Counted from the stretch's first letter, positions 35,777 to 45,330 are shown. The stretch: 64,000 nt of DNA from WTJO01 sp965660165 (GCA_965660165.1 CBFHYU010000006.1:20014-84013); one strand, 5' to 3'. Made by a program: numbers and translations. The notes: generated by a model not told the origin, from the sequence alone.

Positions 35777-37216
35777 CTAGTCGCGCGAATAGATATCTTC
35801 ATATCTGATAATATCATCTTCACCTAGATATGCCCCTGTCTGCACTTCAATCAGCACCATTGGCAATTTACCAGGATTTTCCATACGATGCACAGACCCG
35901 ACAGGGATATACACAGATTCGCCCTCTGTCACTAACGAGATATTATCATCAATAGTAACTTTTGCGGTACCTTCAACGACAATCCAATGTTCTGAACGAT
36001 GGTGATGGCTTTGCAGGCTAAGTGCCGCGCCTGGATGCACAAGAATCCGTTTCACTTGAAACCTTCCTTGAATAACCAGTGTTTCAAACCAGCCCCATGG
36101 CCTATGGTCTTTGGGGAAAATCTCGGCTTGCGAAAGCTGTTTATCTTTCAGCACTGAGACAATTTGTTTAACATCCTGCGTGCGCCCCTTATCAGCCACA
36201 AGCACCGCATCAGCCATCGCAATAGCGATGATATTTTCCAGCCCAAGTCCAACCAGCTGCTGCCCATTACCTTCTGAGCGCAATAATGCATTTTTACAGT
36301 CAATCGCAATCGCATTTTGTGAGCATACAACGCCATCATCATCTGGATGTTGTTCTGCCCACACAGCATCCCATCCGCCAAGGTCAGACCAGCCTGCTGA
36401 GAACGGAATAGCTACTAGATTATCTGCCTTCTCCATAATGGCATAATCTATCGACACATCTTCGCAATCTGACCAGCTTTCAGGTGCAAGTCTAAAAAAG
36501 CCAAGATCAGGTTTTCCCTGATCTAGCGCCTCTGTTACTGGCGCAATCAAATTATCTGCATATTTTGAAAAGGCGGCAATCATATCGCCTGCCTTAAACA
36601 TAAAAATCCCTGAATTCCATAGATAATTTCCAGCCGCAAGCATCTTTTTAGCAACATTGCTATCTGGCTTTTCAACAAACCGCTTTACAGCCATCGCCTG
36701 AGTGCCAGCCACTGCTTCAAGCTCAAGATAGCCATAGCCAGTTTCTGGTCTGTCAGGTGAAATGCCGAACGTAACAATCTTGCCAGATGTTACAGCCTCT
36801 AACCCTGCTGTAACGACCTTATGAAATTCATCTATGTCTGATATCACATGATCTGAGGGTGCAACCAGCAAGATAGCGTCAGGGTTCTGTTTTGCTGCAA
36901 ACAGGCTTGCCGCCAGAATTGCTGGGGCTGTATTTTTGCCTGAAGGTTCAATCAGAATAGCGCCAGGATCAATACCAACTGCCTGAAGCTGTTCCCCCAC
37001 AATGAATCTGTAATCTGCATTAGTAAGTGTCATTGGTGAGGCGAATGTCAGCCTATCACTAGTGCATAGCCGTAATGCACTTTGCTGAAACAATGTCTGC
37101 TCGCCCACTACGTTTGAGAACTGTTTGGGAAATGATTTTCTGGATAATGGCCATAATCTTGTACCAGACCCCCCTGCAAGCAAAACGGGCAAAATCTGAT
37201 CTCTATTGCGTGTCAT
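35777..37216 (-). CDS. manC: mannose-1-phosphate guanylyltransferase / mannose-6-phosphate isomerase
   Basis: A 479-residue bifunctional enzyme making GDP-mannose for exopolysaccharide or O-antigen. The nucleotidyltransferase signature GGSGTRLWPLSRKSFPKQF lies at about 15-33 and the FVEKPD motif near 165. The C-terminal 120 residues form the type II isomerase cupin (LSLQSHHHRSEHWIVVEG). I use the ATG at 37216 (AGGA 8-9 bases before it), not the ATG 21 bases upstream. It stands alone, convergent with the protease-flagellin gene and divergent from the uronate dehydrogenase gene. Confidence 0.93.
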   Translation of the reverse strand: MTRNRDQILPVLLAGGSGTRLWPLSRKSFPKQFSNVVGEQTLFQQSALRLCTSDRLTFASPMTLTNADYRFIVGEQLQAVGIDPGAILIEPSGKNTAPAILAASLFAAKQNPDAILLVAPSDHVISDIDEFHKVVTAGLEAVTSGKIVTFGISPDRPETGYGYLELEAVAGTQAMAVKRFVEKPDSNVAKKMLAAGNYLWNSGIFMFKAGDMIAAFSKYADNLIAPVTEALDQGKPDLGFFRLAPESWSDCEDVSIDYAIMEKADNLVAIPFSAGWSDLGGWDAVWAEQHPDDDGVVCSQNAIAIDCKNALLRSEGNGQQLVGLGLENIIAIAMADAVLVADKGRTQDVKQIVSVLKDKQLSQAEIFPKDHRPWGWFETLVIQGRFQVKRILVHPGAALSLQSHHHRSEHWIVVEGTAKVTIDDNISLVTEGESVYIPVGSVHRMENPGKLPMVLIEVQTGAYLGEDDIIRYEDIYSRD

Positions 37217-37306
37217 TCTACAATTCCTGTTACACAAATCAGCTGTTGCAACGAAAGCAGGCTTTCACCTAAACTACCATAAATTTATTTGCAATAAAGG
37301 GATAAC

Positions 37307-38107
37307 ATGAAACGCTTATTGATAACAGGTGCAAATCGTGGTCTTGGAGCGGTTTGCCGCGAACGCCTGTCACATCTAGCTGAAACTATTCGCATTTCGG
37401 CACGTAAGCCGCTTGACCCTATCCAGCCACATGAAGAAGTTGTTCTTGGTGATTTAAGCGATAAAGACGCTGTTGAAGAAATGGTTAAGGGCTGTGACGG
37501 GGTTGTGCATATGGGCGGCCAGTCAGTTGAGGCTGATTGGGAAACCATCCGCGCATCCAATATTGACGGCATGTATAATCTATATGAAGCTGCTAGAAAA
37601 CATGGCCAACCAAGAATAATTTTTGCTAGCTCAAACCATGCTATCGGCTTTTACAAACAATCTGAGCGTATTGATGCCAATGTGCCTACACGTCCAGATA
37701 GCCTCTATGGTGTGTCAAAAGTATTTGGCGAGGCATTAGCACGCATGTATTTTGATAAATTCGGCATTGAGACAGCAACTATTCGCATTGGCTCATGCTT
37801 CCCTGAACCCATCGATCATCGGATGCTGTCAACTTGGATGAGCTATGATGATTTTGTTAGGCTGATAGAACGAATTTTCATAACGCCTCGTCTTGGTTGT
37901 CCTATCATTTATGGTGCATCTGCTAATCAGGCTACATGGTGGGATAATCGCGAAACAGCCTATCTTGGCTGGCAACCACAAGATAGCTCAGAGATATTCA
38001 GAGAGGGGCTAGATGCCCGCATGCAACCGCCGCCAGCAGATGACCCAAGATCGCTCTATCAGGGCGGTACATTCACGGCTGATGGGATTCATCACAAAGA
38101 TGAATGA
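37307..38107 (+). CDS. udh: uronate dehydrogenase
   Basis: A 266-residue SDR enzyme oxidising D-galacturonate or D-glucuronate to the aldarolactone with NAD. Hallmarks shared with the Agrobacterium enzyme are TGANRGLG at 7-14, the FASSNHAIGFY loop with S108-S109, the catalytic Y134/K138 (YGVSK), RIGSCFPEP and YGASANQATWWDN, and its length. GGGATAAC lies just before the ATG. It is 68 bases from the divergent manC gene. The galactarolactone cycloisomerase-like gene at 51.9 kb would act on its product, although the two genes are 14 kb apart. Confidence 0.92.
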   Translation: MKRLLITGANRGLGAVCRERLSHLAETIRISARKPLDPIQPHEEVVLGDLSDKDAVEEMVKGCDGVVHMGGQSVEADWETIRASNIDGMYNLYEAARKHGQPRIIFASSNHAIGFYKQSERIDANVPTRPDSLYGVSKVFGEALARMYFDKFGIETATIRIGSCFPEPIDHRMLSTWMSYDDFVRLIERIFITPRLGCPIIYGASANQATWWDNRETAYLGWQPQDSSEIFREGLDARMQPPPADDPRSLYQGGTFTADGIHHKDE

Positions 38108-38116
38108 TACAGCATA

Positions 38117-39325
38117 TCAGGTGACTATGCCTGGCGCTCGTTCATAAATCCAAAACAGGCTGATAGCCAAAATAATAAGTGAAACAGGAACCTGAAACCA
38201 CCGTCTGAATTGATGTGGATTAAGCTTAAATAAACCCAACACCACCCAAATCGGAAGGATGGTCACAATCTGTCCAACCTCAACCCCAATATTAAAGCTT
38301 ATCAGGCCAACAGCAAAGGATGCTTCAGGCAAGCCAAAATCTTGAAGCACGGTGGCAAAGCCTAATCCGTGCAACAGCCCAAACCCAAATATTATCACAG
38401 CTCTTAATCTGCCTACCTTCTGGCCAGAATTATTCTGTGGCCGCTGATTGGGGTTTAACAAATTATCCAGACCAACATAAGCGATAGATACAGCAATTAA
38501 GGTTTCAACCAGTGGCACTGAAAACGAGATAATCTTCAAGCTGGCAAGCGCCAATGTAACAGTATGTGCAACTGTAAACAGGCTTATCTGAAGCAATAAG
38601 GGGCGCACTGAAATAGACATTGCCAGCAATGCCAGCACAAACAGCATATGATCTAGCCCAAAGGGGATAATATGGATAATGCCTGAATATAGATAATTAG
38701 ATACAACATCTAAAAATGGTGATGGCGCTCTATTAAACAGGGCAATCGGCTTGCTGGTTCCGCCAGCTACCAGAAATTCTGTATAATCTGCGGATTGCTC
38801 ATCTGCCAACGCCCGTATCACAATACTTCCAAGCCGCTTATCCCAATCCACACGAATTGTCTGAGATGTCTTATCAACCTGAGCAGAGAGATATAATGTC
38901 GTCTCTCTGACCAATGCCAAATTATCCTGAGATTCAACCTTAACATCCTCAAGAAATAGTGTGAGTTCCTGAGTTTCGGAGAATATTCTTAGCAATGACT
39001 GCAAGTCTGGCCATTTTTTGCGGATGAGCGCTGATATATCACCAGATGGAAGCGCCCGTATAGTGTCATAACCAGATGCATTAGCGCTTTCATCTGTATC
39101 TGAAATGGCTGATAAATCAATATCTGCAAGAAAGGCTTCGGCGATAAAATGCAGCTCGACCAAAATATGATTATCATCACTCTGACTAGCTGAAATATCC
39201 ATCACGGCTGGCCGCAATTCATGCGCAGTTACTGCCGTGATGCCCGCAATGACGTTAAATATCAAGGCAACTATGCATCTAGCAAACCAGCGTTTTTCGG
39301 ATAATATAGAGGGGATAGGTTTCAT
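38117..39325 (-). CDS. HupE/UreJ family membrane protein
   Basis: A 402-residue protein: an N-terminal signal peptide (cleavage near VTA-HELRP), a periplasmic domain to about residue 210, and then about six or seven helices carrying the HupE/UreJ_2 histidine motifs (HIIPFGLDHMLF, FTVAHTVTLAL, LLHGLGFATVLQ). Related proteins transport nickel, cobalt or copper. The start codon abuts the first possible start of the divergent DUF4198 gene. The pairing suggests joint metal acquisition. No metal specificity can be read from the sequence. Confidence 0.85.
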   Translation of the reverse strand: MKPIPSILSEKRWFARCIVALIFNVIAGITAVTAHELRPAVMDISASQSDDNHILVELHFIAEAFLADIDLSAISDTDESANASGYDTIRALPSGDISALIRKKWPDLQSLLRIFSETQELTLFLEDVKVESQDNLALVRETTLYLSAQVDKTSQTIRVDWDKRLGSIVIRALADEQSADYTEFLVAGGTSKPIALFNRAPSPFLDVVSNYLYSGIIHIIPFGLDHMLFVLALLAMSISVRPLLLQISLFTVAHTVTLALASLKIISFSVPLVETLIAVSIAYVGLDNLLNPNQRPQNNSGQKVGRLRAVIIFGFGLLHGLGFATVLQDFGLPEASFAVGLISFNIGVEVGQIVTILPIWVVLGLFKLNPHQFRRWFQVPVSLIILAISLFWIYERAPGIVT

Positions 39326-39376
39326 ATGCTGTATTCTGAGTATCTTTCAAACTTAATCATAAAAGGAAAATATGCG

Positions 39377-40252
39377 ATGGCTAGCAAAATTACCAGCAAA
39401 ATTGATAGACTTCCCCGCTCTTGCCTTTCGTTATCACGCATTAGCATGATGGCTGTTGGTATCAGCTTTTTTGCCACCGCTAGCTGTAATGCACATGAAT
39501 TATGGATAGAGCCTCAAAACACAAAAATTGAGGCTGGAGAGCAGGTAATAACAGATATTATTGTAGGCCAGAATTTCATAGGAAATGCACAAATCTATCT
39601 GCCATCACGCACAGAATTGCTGGCAATCTCGCAAAAAAATAGTACTGCCGAATTAAGCCCCCGTCCTGGAAGCAGGCCTGCCATACGCTTTGTGCCTGAA
39701 CAAGATGGTCATCTAATGATATATTTTCAGTCAGCAGATGAATATGTGACCTATCAGAATTTTGATAAATTTGCCGCTTTCATAACCGAAAAACATGCCC
39801 CTGAATTAGCGGCATTGCATCGTAAAAGAGGCCTTCCAGACATAGATTTTAAGGAAAGATACAAGCGCTTTGCCAAATCAAGCATGTTCATAGGCGCGCC
39901 GATAGCGCCAATTCTGGATAATGACACTCAGATGGCGCTTGAATTTATTTTACTTGAAATACAGCCAGCAGATGACGGCCAGCAGCAGATGCGTTTCAAG
40001 CTTACCTATCAAAATGATGCTGTGCCAAATGCGCCTATCAGCCTGTTTATCAGAGACCAAAATTCAGACGCTGAAAAACAACAGATGCGCACAGATAATC
40101 TTGGCGAGGTAACAATTACTACGCACCCAGCCTATGCCTATTTGCTTGATTATGTGGTTATTCGCGAACTTGACCCAGCCAGCGATCCTGCTGGTGCAGT
40201 ATGGGAATCATTATGGGCGTCTTTTAGTGTTGGTAGCATTACCAGCCCATAA
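39377..40252 (+). CDS. DUF4198 family periplasmic protein
   Basis: A 291-residue secreted protein with a basic N-terminus, a hydrophobic core (MMAVGISFFATA) and probable cleavage at SCNA-HELW. The mature part begins HELWIEPQNTKIEAGEQV, the standard opening of DUF4198 proteins, which accompany nickel/cobalt uptake systems, and has a C-terminal immunoglobulin-like half. I start at ATG 39377 (AGGA 9 bases before it); an upstream in-frame ATG at 39326 would overlap the promoter of the divergent HupE gene. A role in metal binding or transport in the periplasm is inferred from family and neighbour. Confidence 0.82.
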   Translation: MASKITSKIDRLPRSCLSLSRISMMAVGISFFATASCNAHELWIEPQNTKIEAGEQVITDIIVGQNFIGNAQIYLPSRTELLAISQKNSTAELSPRPGSRPAIRFVPEQDGHLMIYFQSADEYVTYQNFDKFAAFITEKHAPELAALHRKRGLPDIDFKERYKRFAKSSMFIGAPIAPILDNDTQMALEFILLEIQPADDGQQQMRFKLTYQNDAVPNAPISLFIRDQNSDAEKQQMRTDNLGEVTITTHPAYAYLLDYVVIRELDPASDPAGAVWESLWASFSVGSITSP

Positions 40253-40283
40253 AAAACCGCGCCTCAGTTTTTCTAAGGCGCGG
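40251..40283 (-). terminator. intrinsic terminator of the first TRAP operon
   Basis: CCGCGCCT (40257-40264) and AGGCGCGG (40276-40283) form an 8-bp GC-rich stem (two further pairs after a mismatch). Read on the minus strand it is followed by six T residues (40256-40251). It terminates the dctPQM operon, 15 bases after the dctM stop. Confidence 0.85.
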
Positions 40284-40298
40284 CTAAGATTTGTCATA

Positions 40299-41897
40299 TT
40301 AGTCTAGAAGCACTGTTACAATCTCAGGCCAGATAAGCAGAACAGAGAGTGCCATTAGCTGAAGCATAATAAATGGCAAGAACCCTTTGAAAATATCTGT
40401 TAGAGAAATATGCTCAGGCGCTACAGATTTCAAATAGAAAGCGGCAGGACCAAATGGCGGCGACAGGAACGATACCTGCATATTCATACAGAACACCACC
40501 CCGAACCACACTGCGACATGACGCGGCTCAAGTGCGCCAAACACGCCGATATCTTCGATTGGCAATTTCCGAACAATCGGCAGAAATACTGGCATAATCA
40601 GAAGCACAATACCAACCCAGTCCATAAACATGCCCATCACCAGAAATACCAGCATCATCACCAATATCACACCCATAGCAGGCAGGTCATAACCGACAAT
40701 CATATTAGCCACATAATCAGGGCCACCCGCCAGCGTATAAGACGCTGCCAGCGCCGCCGCACCAATTGTCACCCAGATGATAGTGCCTGTTGAGCGCAAG
40801 GTACGCATCAAAGAATCCCATACAATCTCAAAGGTCATCTCACGGCGGATTAGGCCAATCACAAATACTGCGATAACCCCCATACCGGCTGCTTCGGTAA
40901 TTCCTGTAATACCGCCATAAATTGAGCCAAGCACAACCCCGATAACAACAATTGGTGCTACCAGACCTCTGCCCATCTCCCAGCCTTTACTGGCACGTTC
41001 TTTGCCAACCAGCAGATAGGTGGTCGCAAGACATAATGCGCCTGCGCCAACAATATATGGGATATCAGAGACCATTCCCAACGTAAGTGGCTCATATTCA
41101 TCAACTTCAGCATTTGCGCCTGTTAGCGTGTAAAATACCGCACGAACCAGCAATACTACTGTAATCCAGAAAATAAAGCGGGCAAGAAAGCCAATAAACA
41201 TCATTGCCTTGTCAGCGCCTTCAGGGTCACCCTTTTCAGGCTCAGGCAATGGCGCTGTTTCTGGCTTCACTCTGGTAAGGATCAGAATATACACGATAAA
41301 GAATGACGCCAGCATAAAGCCTGGCAAAAACGAAGCTGTAAACAGCGCCTTAATTGATGTTTCTGTAATCAGGCCATAGAAGATTAGCACGATAGATGGC
41401 GGGATCATTGTCCCTAATGAGCCAGAGGCGCAAATTGTACCAATCGCCAAATTCTGATTATAGCCAAGCCGCAACATTTGCGGCAAAGCAATCAGACCAA
41501 GCAACACAACCTCACCACCGATAATCCCTGACATAGCGGCCATAATCACCGCCATAAGCGAGGTCACAATAGCAATACCGCCCCGTGTTCTGCTCAGCCA
41601 GACATTCAACGAGGAATACATATCTCGCGCAATGCCAGAACGTTCAAGCAACGCCGCCATAAAGATAAATAGTGGCACTGATATCAGAACGTAATTTGTC
41701 ATTTGCCGATAAATTGCCTGACTAATAACCGCGAACGGCCCTCGCCCAAAATCCATAAACATCAGATCAGGACCAAATTTCATGATCAGGGTGAGAACAG
41801 CCAGAATAGCAGACGCAAATCCCAGTGGCATACCAATAGCCAGTAGAAAAAACATAGCGCCCAGAACTATCAGGCTCATAGTGCCTATATCAACCAT
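40299..41897 (-). CDS. TRAP transporter large permease (DctM type)
   Basis: A 532-residue, roughly 14-helix membrane protein of the DctM family, the ion-coupled transport subunit of a tripartite ATP-independent periplasmic transporter. It has the N-terminal LGAMFFLLAIGMPLGFA, the GASGSLGTMIPPSIVLI loop and the TEAAGMGV motif. It is about 100 residues longer than common DctM proteins; the extra length is a central cytoplasmic loop plus two hydrophobic segments at roughly 225-310. It begins 2 bases after the small permease gene and ends at a clear terminator. Confidence 0.92.
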   Translation of the reverse strand: MVDIGTMSLIVLGAMFFLLAIGMPLGFASAILAVLTLIMKFGPDLMFMDFGRGPFAVISQAIYRQMTNYVLISVPLFIFMAALLERSGIARDMYSSLNVWLSRTRGGIAIVTSLMAVIMAAMSGIIGGEVVLLGLIALPQMLRLGYNQNLAIGTICASGSLGTMIPPSIVLIFYGLITETSIKALFTASFLPGFMLASFFIVYILILTRVKPETAPLPEPEKGDPEGADKAMMFIGFLARFIFWITVVLLVRAVFYTLTGANAEVDEYEPLTLGMVSDIPYIVGAGALCLATTYLLVGKERASKGWEMGRGLVAPIVVIGVVLGSIYGGITGITEAAGMGVIAVFVIGLIRREMTFEIVWDSLMRTLRSTGTIIWVTIGAAALAASYTLAGGPDYVANMIVGYDLPAMGVILVMMLVFLVMGMFMDWVGIVLLIMPVFLPIVRKLPIEDIGVFGALEPRHVAVWFGVVFCMNMQVSFLSPPFGPAAFYLKSVAPEHISLTDIFKGFLPFIMLQLMALSVLLIWPEIVTVLLD

Positions 41898-41899
41898 CT

Positions 41900-42706
41900 C
41901 TAGTTCTCCAACGTCTTACGAATATTTTCAATTTCTGTCTGATCTATTTCGTCAGCAGGCGAATGTTTCACATCTTCTTTATTCCAGTCTGCAATCAAAT
42001 TAGATACTGACTGAATTGCCACAAGTGTGATGATAATCAGAATAGCTGGTTTAACAGTTGCTGGAATTGGCGGATCCCATGCGGTGCCAAATCGCTCAAA
42101 ACGCTCAAACTTGGCAACGGCTTCATCAAACGAACCCCACACCAGACAGAAGGTAAAAATAACAATCAGCATCACAGAAAAGGTATCAGCTGCCTTCTTT
42201 GCCCATCTTGGGAACATTTCATAAATAATGAAAATACGGATATGGCTTCTTTGCTGCATGGCATATAGACCAGCCAGCAAAAACAAAAAGGCAGCAATCC
42301 ATAATGATAATTCATTTGCCCATAATGTTGGGCGGCTAAACACATATCTAGAAACAACTTCGTAGAACATGACAATTTCGATAAAGACAATCCCCATCAT
42401 CGCTATACGTGAGCACACCAGAGATACAATATCAAAAAAACCTGATTTTTCAGGTTCAATAGCTCCGCGCCTGTCCGAGAAATAAACCCCGCCAAGAAAG
42501 ATGGATGCAAATAGCGATATCATCATTGTCTTGCCAAGAATACCTCCTTCAGGCCGCAACATTTCATGCACGCCGATAGTGCCATTGAGGAATAATTTAT
42601 TGCAAATAAGAATAAGGTAGGTAGCTAATGCGATACCGCAAGAAATTTTCAATGCTGTTTTTACAGGATTGTGAAAACGCCCGAGCCAAATGCTTTCCGA
42701 CTGCAT
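41900..42706 (-). CDS. TRAP transporter small permease (DctQ type)
   Basis: A 268-residue membrane protein whose C-terminal 170 residues carry the four-helix DctQ domain (FIEIVMFYEVVSRYVFSRP, then LWIAAFLFLLAGLYAMQQRSHI). An extra N-terminal extension of about 90 residues adds one or two helices, matching the enlarged DctM next to it. The start has a strong GGGGGGAG site. It lies between dctP, from which a terminator-like hairpin separates it, and dctM. Confidence 0.9.
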   Translation of the reverse strand: MQSESIWLGRFHNPVKTALKISCGIALATYLILICNKLFLNGTIGVHEMLRPEGGILGKTMMISLFASIFLGGVYFSDRRGAIEPEKSGFFDIVSLVCSRIAMMGIVFIEIVMFYEVVSRYVFSRPTLWANELSLWIAAFLFLLAGLYAMQQRSHIRIFIIYEMFPRWAKKAADTFSVMLIVIFTFCLVWGSFDEAVAKFERFERFGTAWDPPIPATVKPAILIIITLVAIQSVSNLIADWNKEDVKHSPADEIDQTEIENIRKTLEN

Positions 42707-42742
42707 TATTCTCCCCCCTAAATAAAAGAATAGTTACATATG

Positions 42743-42792
42743 AAAAAAATCCCGCTGAAGCGATTTTCTGCGGTGCAGATGGCGCTTCAGCG
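42743..42792 (-). terminator. hairpin with T-run between dctP and dctQ (attenuating terminator)
   Basis: CGCTGAAGCG (42753-42762) and CGCTTCAGCG (42783-42792) are perfect complements; the loop itself holds a small CTGC/GCAG stem. On the minus strand a run of seven T follows (42749-42743). It should stop much transcription after dctP, giving more binding protein than permease. Confidence 0.8.
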
Positions 42793-42809
42793 AGAAACAT
42801 AAAGTGGTA

Positions 42810-43832
42810 TTAGTTAACCAGACCTAGAACCGCTAGATACTCTTTGTGGCTTTTCACAAGAGCAGCAGCTTCAGGTGTCTTCTTAGCCCAGCCTTCCCAT
42901 GCATCTTGAGCAATTTGTCTGAACTTGGCTCTGTCTTCTGTTGACCAGTCATACAGCTTAACGCCCTTTGCTTTTAGCATAGCCGCAGCTTCGCTGTTTT
43001 TCTTCTCATTTGAAAGCGCTGCATGCAAGGATACTTTCTGCATGGCTGTTTCAATGATACGGCGATTAGCTTCTGACAGGCCATCCCAAACAGCTTTGTT
43101 ACACGCTAGGTGGTCTGAAGGCATTGAGTGGAAACCAGGATATGTTGCATGCTCAACAAGATCGTAAAGTCCAAGACCTACGTTGTTGTTAAGACCAGAT
43201 GCATCAGCACCGTCGATGATGCCTGTTTCAAGCGCGGTAAAGATTTCTGTGAAATCCATCACGATTGGAGAGGCGCCAAGACCTTCAAAGATTTCTGTTT
43301 CAAGACCTGGAGGTGAACGGAACTTCCAGCCTTTCAGATCCTCAAACCCTCTCAGAGGCTTTGATGATGACAGGCTTTCCTGACCATATACTGACCAGCC
43401 AATAAGCTGCATGCCATAGGCATTATATAGTTCCTGTGCTGCATCATAACCACCGCCATAATACAACCAGCTATATTGCTGCCATGGGGTGTCATAACCA
43501 CCCATGATGTCGCCTACAAACTGGAATGCAGGGTTCTTACCTGTCTGGTAAGCACCGCCTGTCATGTCACAATCAAGAATACCGTTTGCAGCAGCATCAA
43601 ATGTTTCAACAGAACCAACAACTGAAGATGCCCAGAACATTTCGATGTCTAGCGCACCGCCTGACATAGTTTCAACGTCATTTTCCCACTGCTGATAAAT
43701 GATCCCAGTTGGATGATCTTTTGCGTAATGTGTCTGAACACGCAGTGTTGTTTTGCTGTGAGAGCCTGCAATCGCTGGCCCTGTCAGCATAGCAGCTGCT
43801 GCCACACCGATAACTAACTTGTGAAATTTCAT
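42810..43832 (-). CDS. TRAP transporter substrate-binding protein (DctP type)
   Basis: A 340-residue periplasmic receptor. The signal peptide ends near AIAG-SHS. The family core GWKFRSPPGLETEIFEGLG holds the arginine that binds a carboxylate, followed by ALETGIIDGADASG. The closing helix region and the TYPGFHSMPSDHLACN stretch resemble TakP-type 2-keto acid receptors, so an organic or sugar acid is the expected ligand. A GGGAG site precedes the ATG. It is first in the dctPQM operon and faces the divergent enolase-superfamily gene across a 355-base gap. Confidence 0.92.
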   Translation of the reverse strand: MKFHKLVIGVAAAAMLTGPAIAGSHSKTTLRVQTHYAKDHPTGIIYQQWENDVETMSGGALDIEMFWASSVVGSVETFDAAANGILDCDMTGGAYQTGKNPAFQFVGDIMGGYDTPWQQYSWLYYGGGYDAAQELYNAYGMQLIGWSVYGQESLSSSKPLRGFEDLKGWKFRSPPGLETEIFEGLGASPIVMDFTEIFTALETGIIDGADASGLNNNVGLGLYDLVEHATYPGFHSMPSDHLACNKAVWDGLSEANRRIIETAMQKVSLHAALSNEKKNSEAAAMLKAKGVKLYDWSTEDRAKFRQIAQDAWEGWAKKTPEAAALVKSHKEYLAVLGLVN

Positions 43833-44187
43833 CTCAAATCTCCCTATGAATTCACATTATGTGTTTAATGGCAAACAAGACTCAGCTGATATGCTGATGT
43901 TGCCAGCTACATAATTCAAACCAGTTTACAAATTAAAGTCCAGCAAAAAATAGTGTGCCAATACAAGAAATTCCGCCAATCCTTTGAATCCTGTAAGCAG
44001 TTGGTTATATAACTATAGACCCTCCAAGTAAGTTTCAAGATTATCTGACGATATCACCCGCTTGATTTTAACTAAATTTATATTGATTCTTGGCAGGCAT
44101 ATATAAATTATCTAACAATTAAAGGCTTTCAATGGTAGCGTCATGGCGTTATCACTTAATATTCAAAAACAGGAGGCAGGCGAATTT
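43833..44187. other. 355-base intergenic region between divergent TRAP and sugar-acid operons
   Basis: AT-rich, non-coding sequence holding the promoters of the TRAP operon (leftward) and the enolase/dehydrogenase operon (rightward). Apart from the palindrome at 44004-44013 I see no repeat, RNA gene or open frame worth calling. An in-frame ATG at 44143 could extend the rightward gene but lacks a ribosome binding site. Confidence 0.6.
44001..44016. promoter_or_regulatory. candidate operator around GTTATATAAC
   Basis: A perfect 10-bp palindrome, GTTATATAAC (44004-44013), lies near the middle of the gap between the two divergent operons. Its size fits the half-site spacing of GntR/FadR-type regulators that often control acid-sugar genes. 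No regulator gene is adjacent. AT-rich palindromes of this length can arise by chance. Confidence 0.3.
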
Positions 44188-45306
44188 ATGTCCAAAATTG
44201 CTAGCATCACAACAAATCGTTTTTGTGTGCCGCTTGCTGAAATCCTAACAGATGCAAAGCACGGGGATCACACTCATTTTGAGCTTATTACCGCCACTAT
44301 AACAACCGAAGACGGCTGGACTGGCACAGGCTATAGCTATACCGGTGGCAAAGGCGGCGCAGCCATCAAGGCGATGATTGATACTGATCTTGCGCCTTTC
44401 TTGATCGGCAAGAATGCACCAGACATAGAGCATCTGTATGATGAGATGCAATGGCATGTGCATTATGTAGGCAGAGGCGGTGTTGCATCATTTGCAATAT
44501 CTGCGGTGGATATTGCGCTTTGGGATCTTAGATGCAAACGTGCTGGCAAACCGCTATGGCACGTTGCTGGCGGCGCTAGCAATAGATGCAAAGCCTATTG
44601 CGGCGGCATTGATTTGAATTTTTCCATTGAAAAGCTTATCGCGCAAACAAAAGGCTATTTGGATGCTGGCTTTAATGGAATAAAAATCAAGATTGGCCAG
44701 CCTGAGCTAGCAGATGATATTGCCCGTATCGCGGCTATCCGTGATTATATAGGTCCTGATATCGCGTTTGCGGTAGATGCTAATTATGCCCTCAGCCGTG
44801 AACAAGCGATAGAGGCTGCCAATGCGTTTGAACGGTTTGATCTGCTCTGGTTTGAAGAGCCAATTATTCCAGATGATTATGCTGGCTATGCACAGATTGC
44901 CGCCGCTAGTAACATGCCATTGGCAATGGGCGAGAATCTGCACACTATCCATGAATTTGATATGGCGTTTGAACAGTCTAGCTTATCATATATCCAACCC
45001 GACAGCTCGAATTGTGGCGGCATTACAGGCTGGCTTCAGGTAGCCGCGCGTGCAGCAGACCATAATATCCCTGTATGCAGTCACGGAATGCAGGAATTGC
45101 ATGTATCGCTGATGGCATCACAAGCCCATAGCGGATGGATGGAAGTACATAGCTTTCCGATTGACCAATATACTGCCCGCCCGTTAGTTGTTGATCAGCA
45201 TTTGGCAATTGCGCCAGATGAGGCAGGCATTGGGGTAGAATTTGATTTTGACAAACTTGCCCATGCCCATCAGATGATGCAACAAACATATCCAGATTCA
45301 GTCTAG
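44188..45306 (+). CDS. mandelate racemase/muconate lactonizing enzyme family (acid-sugar dehydratase-like)
   Basis: A 372-residue enolase-superfamily enzyme. The catalytic set is readable: K166 and K168 (IKIKIG), metal ligands D197 (VDAN), E223 (FEEP) and E249 (GEN), and H299 (CSHGMQEL). The KxK plus late His layout places it with the mandelate racemase subgroup, whose bacterial members mostly dehydrate aldonic or aldaric acids; talarate/galactarate dehydratase-like is my best guess. I choose ATG 44188 because AGGAGG lies 11 bases before it. It is followed by Zn-dehydrogenase, SDR and Gfo/Idh genes in one direction. Confidence 0.88.
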   Translation: MSKIASITTNRFCVPLAEILTDAKHGDHTHFELITATITTEDGWTGTGYSYTGGKGGAAIKAMIDTDLAPFLIGKNAPDIEHLYDEMQWHVHYVGRGGVASFAISAVDIALWDLRCKRAGKPLWHVAGGASNRCKAYCGGIDLNFSIEKLIAQTKGYLDAGFNGIKIKIGQPELADDIARIAAIRDYIGPDIAFAVDANYALSREQAIEAANAFERFDLLWFEEPIIPDDYAGYAQIAAASNMPLAMGENLHTIHEFDMAFEQSSLSYIQPDSSNCGGITGWLQVAARAADHNIPVCSHGMQELHVSLMASQAHSGWMEVHSFPIDQYTARPLVVDQHLAIAPDEAGIGVEFDFDKLAHAHQMMQQTYPDSV

Positions 45307-45330
45307 TTTTTATATAAGGAACGCCACAGA

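Noticed and set aside
40410..40793. 127-codon plus-strand open frame, rich in His and Arg
   Set aside because: It lies fully antisense to the TRAP large permease; its odd composition is what the reverse complement of a membrane protein gene produces.
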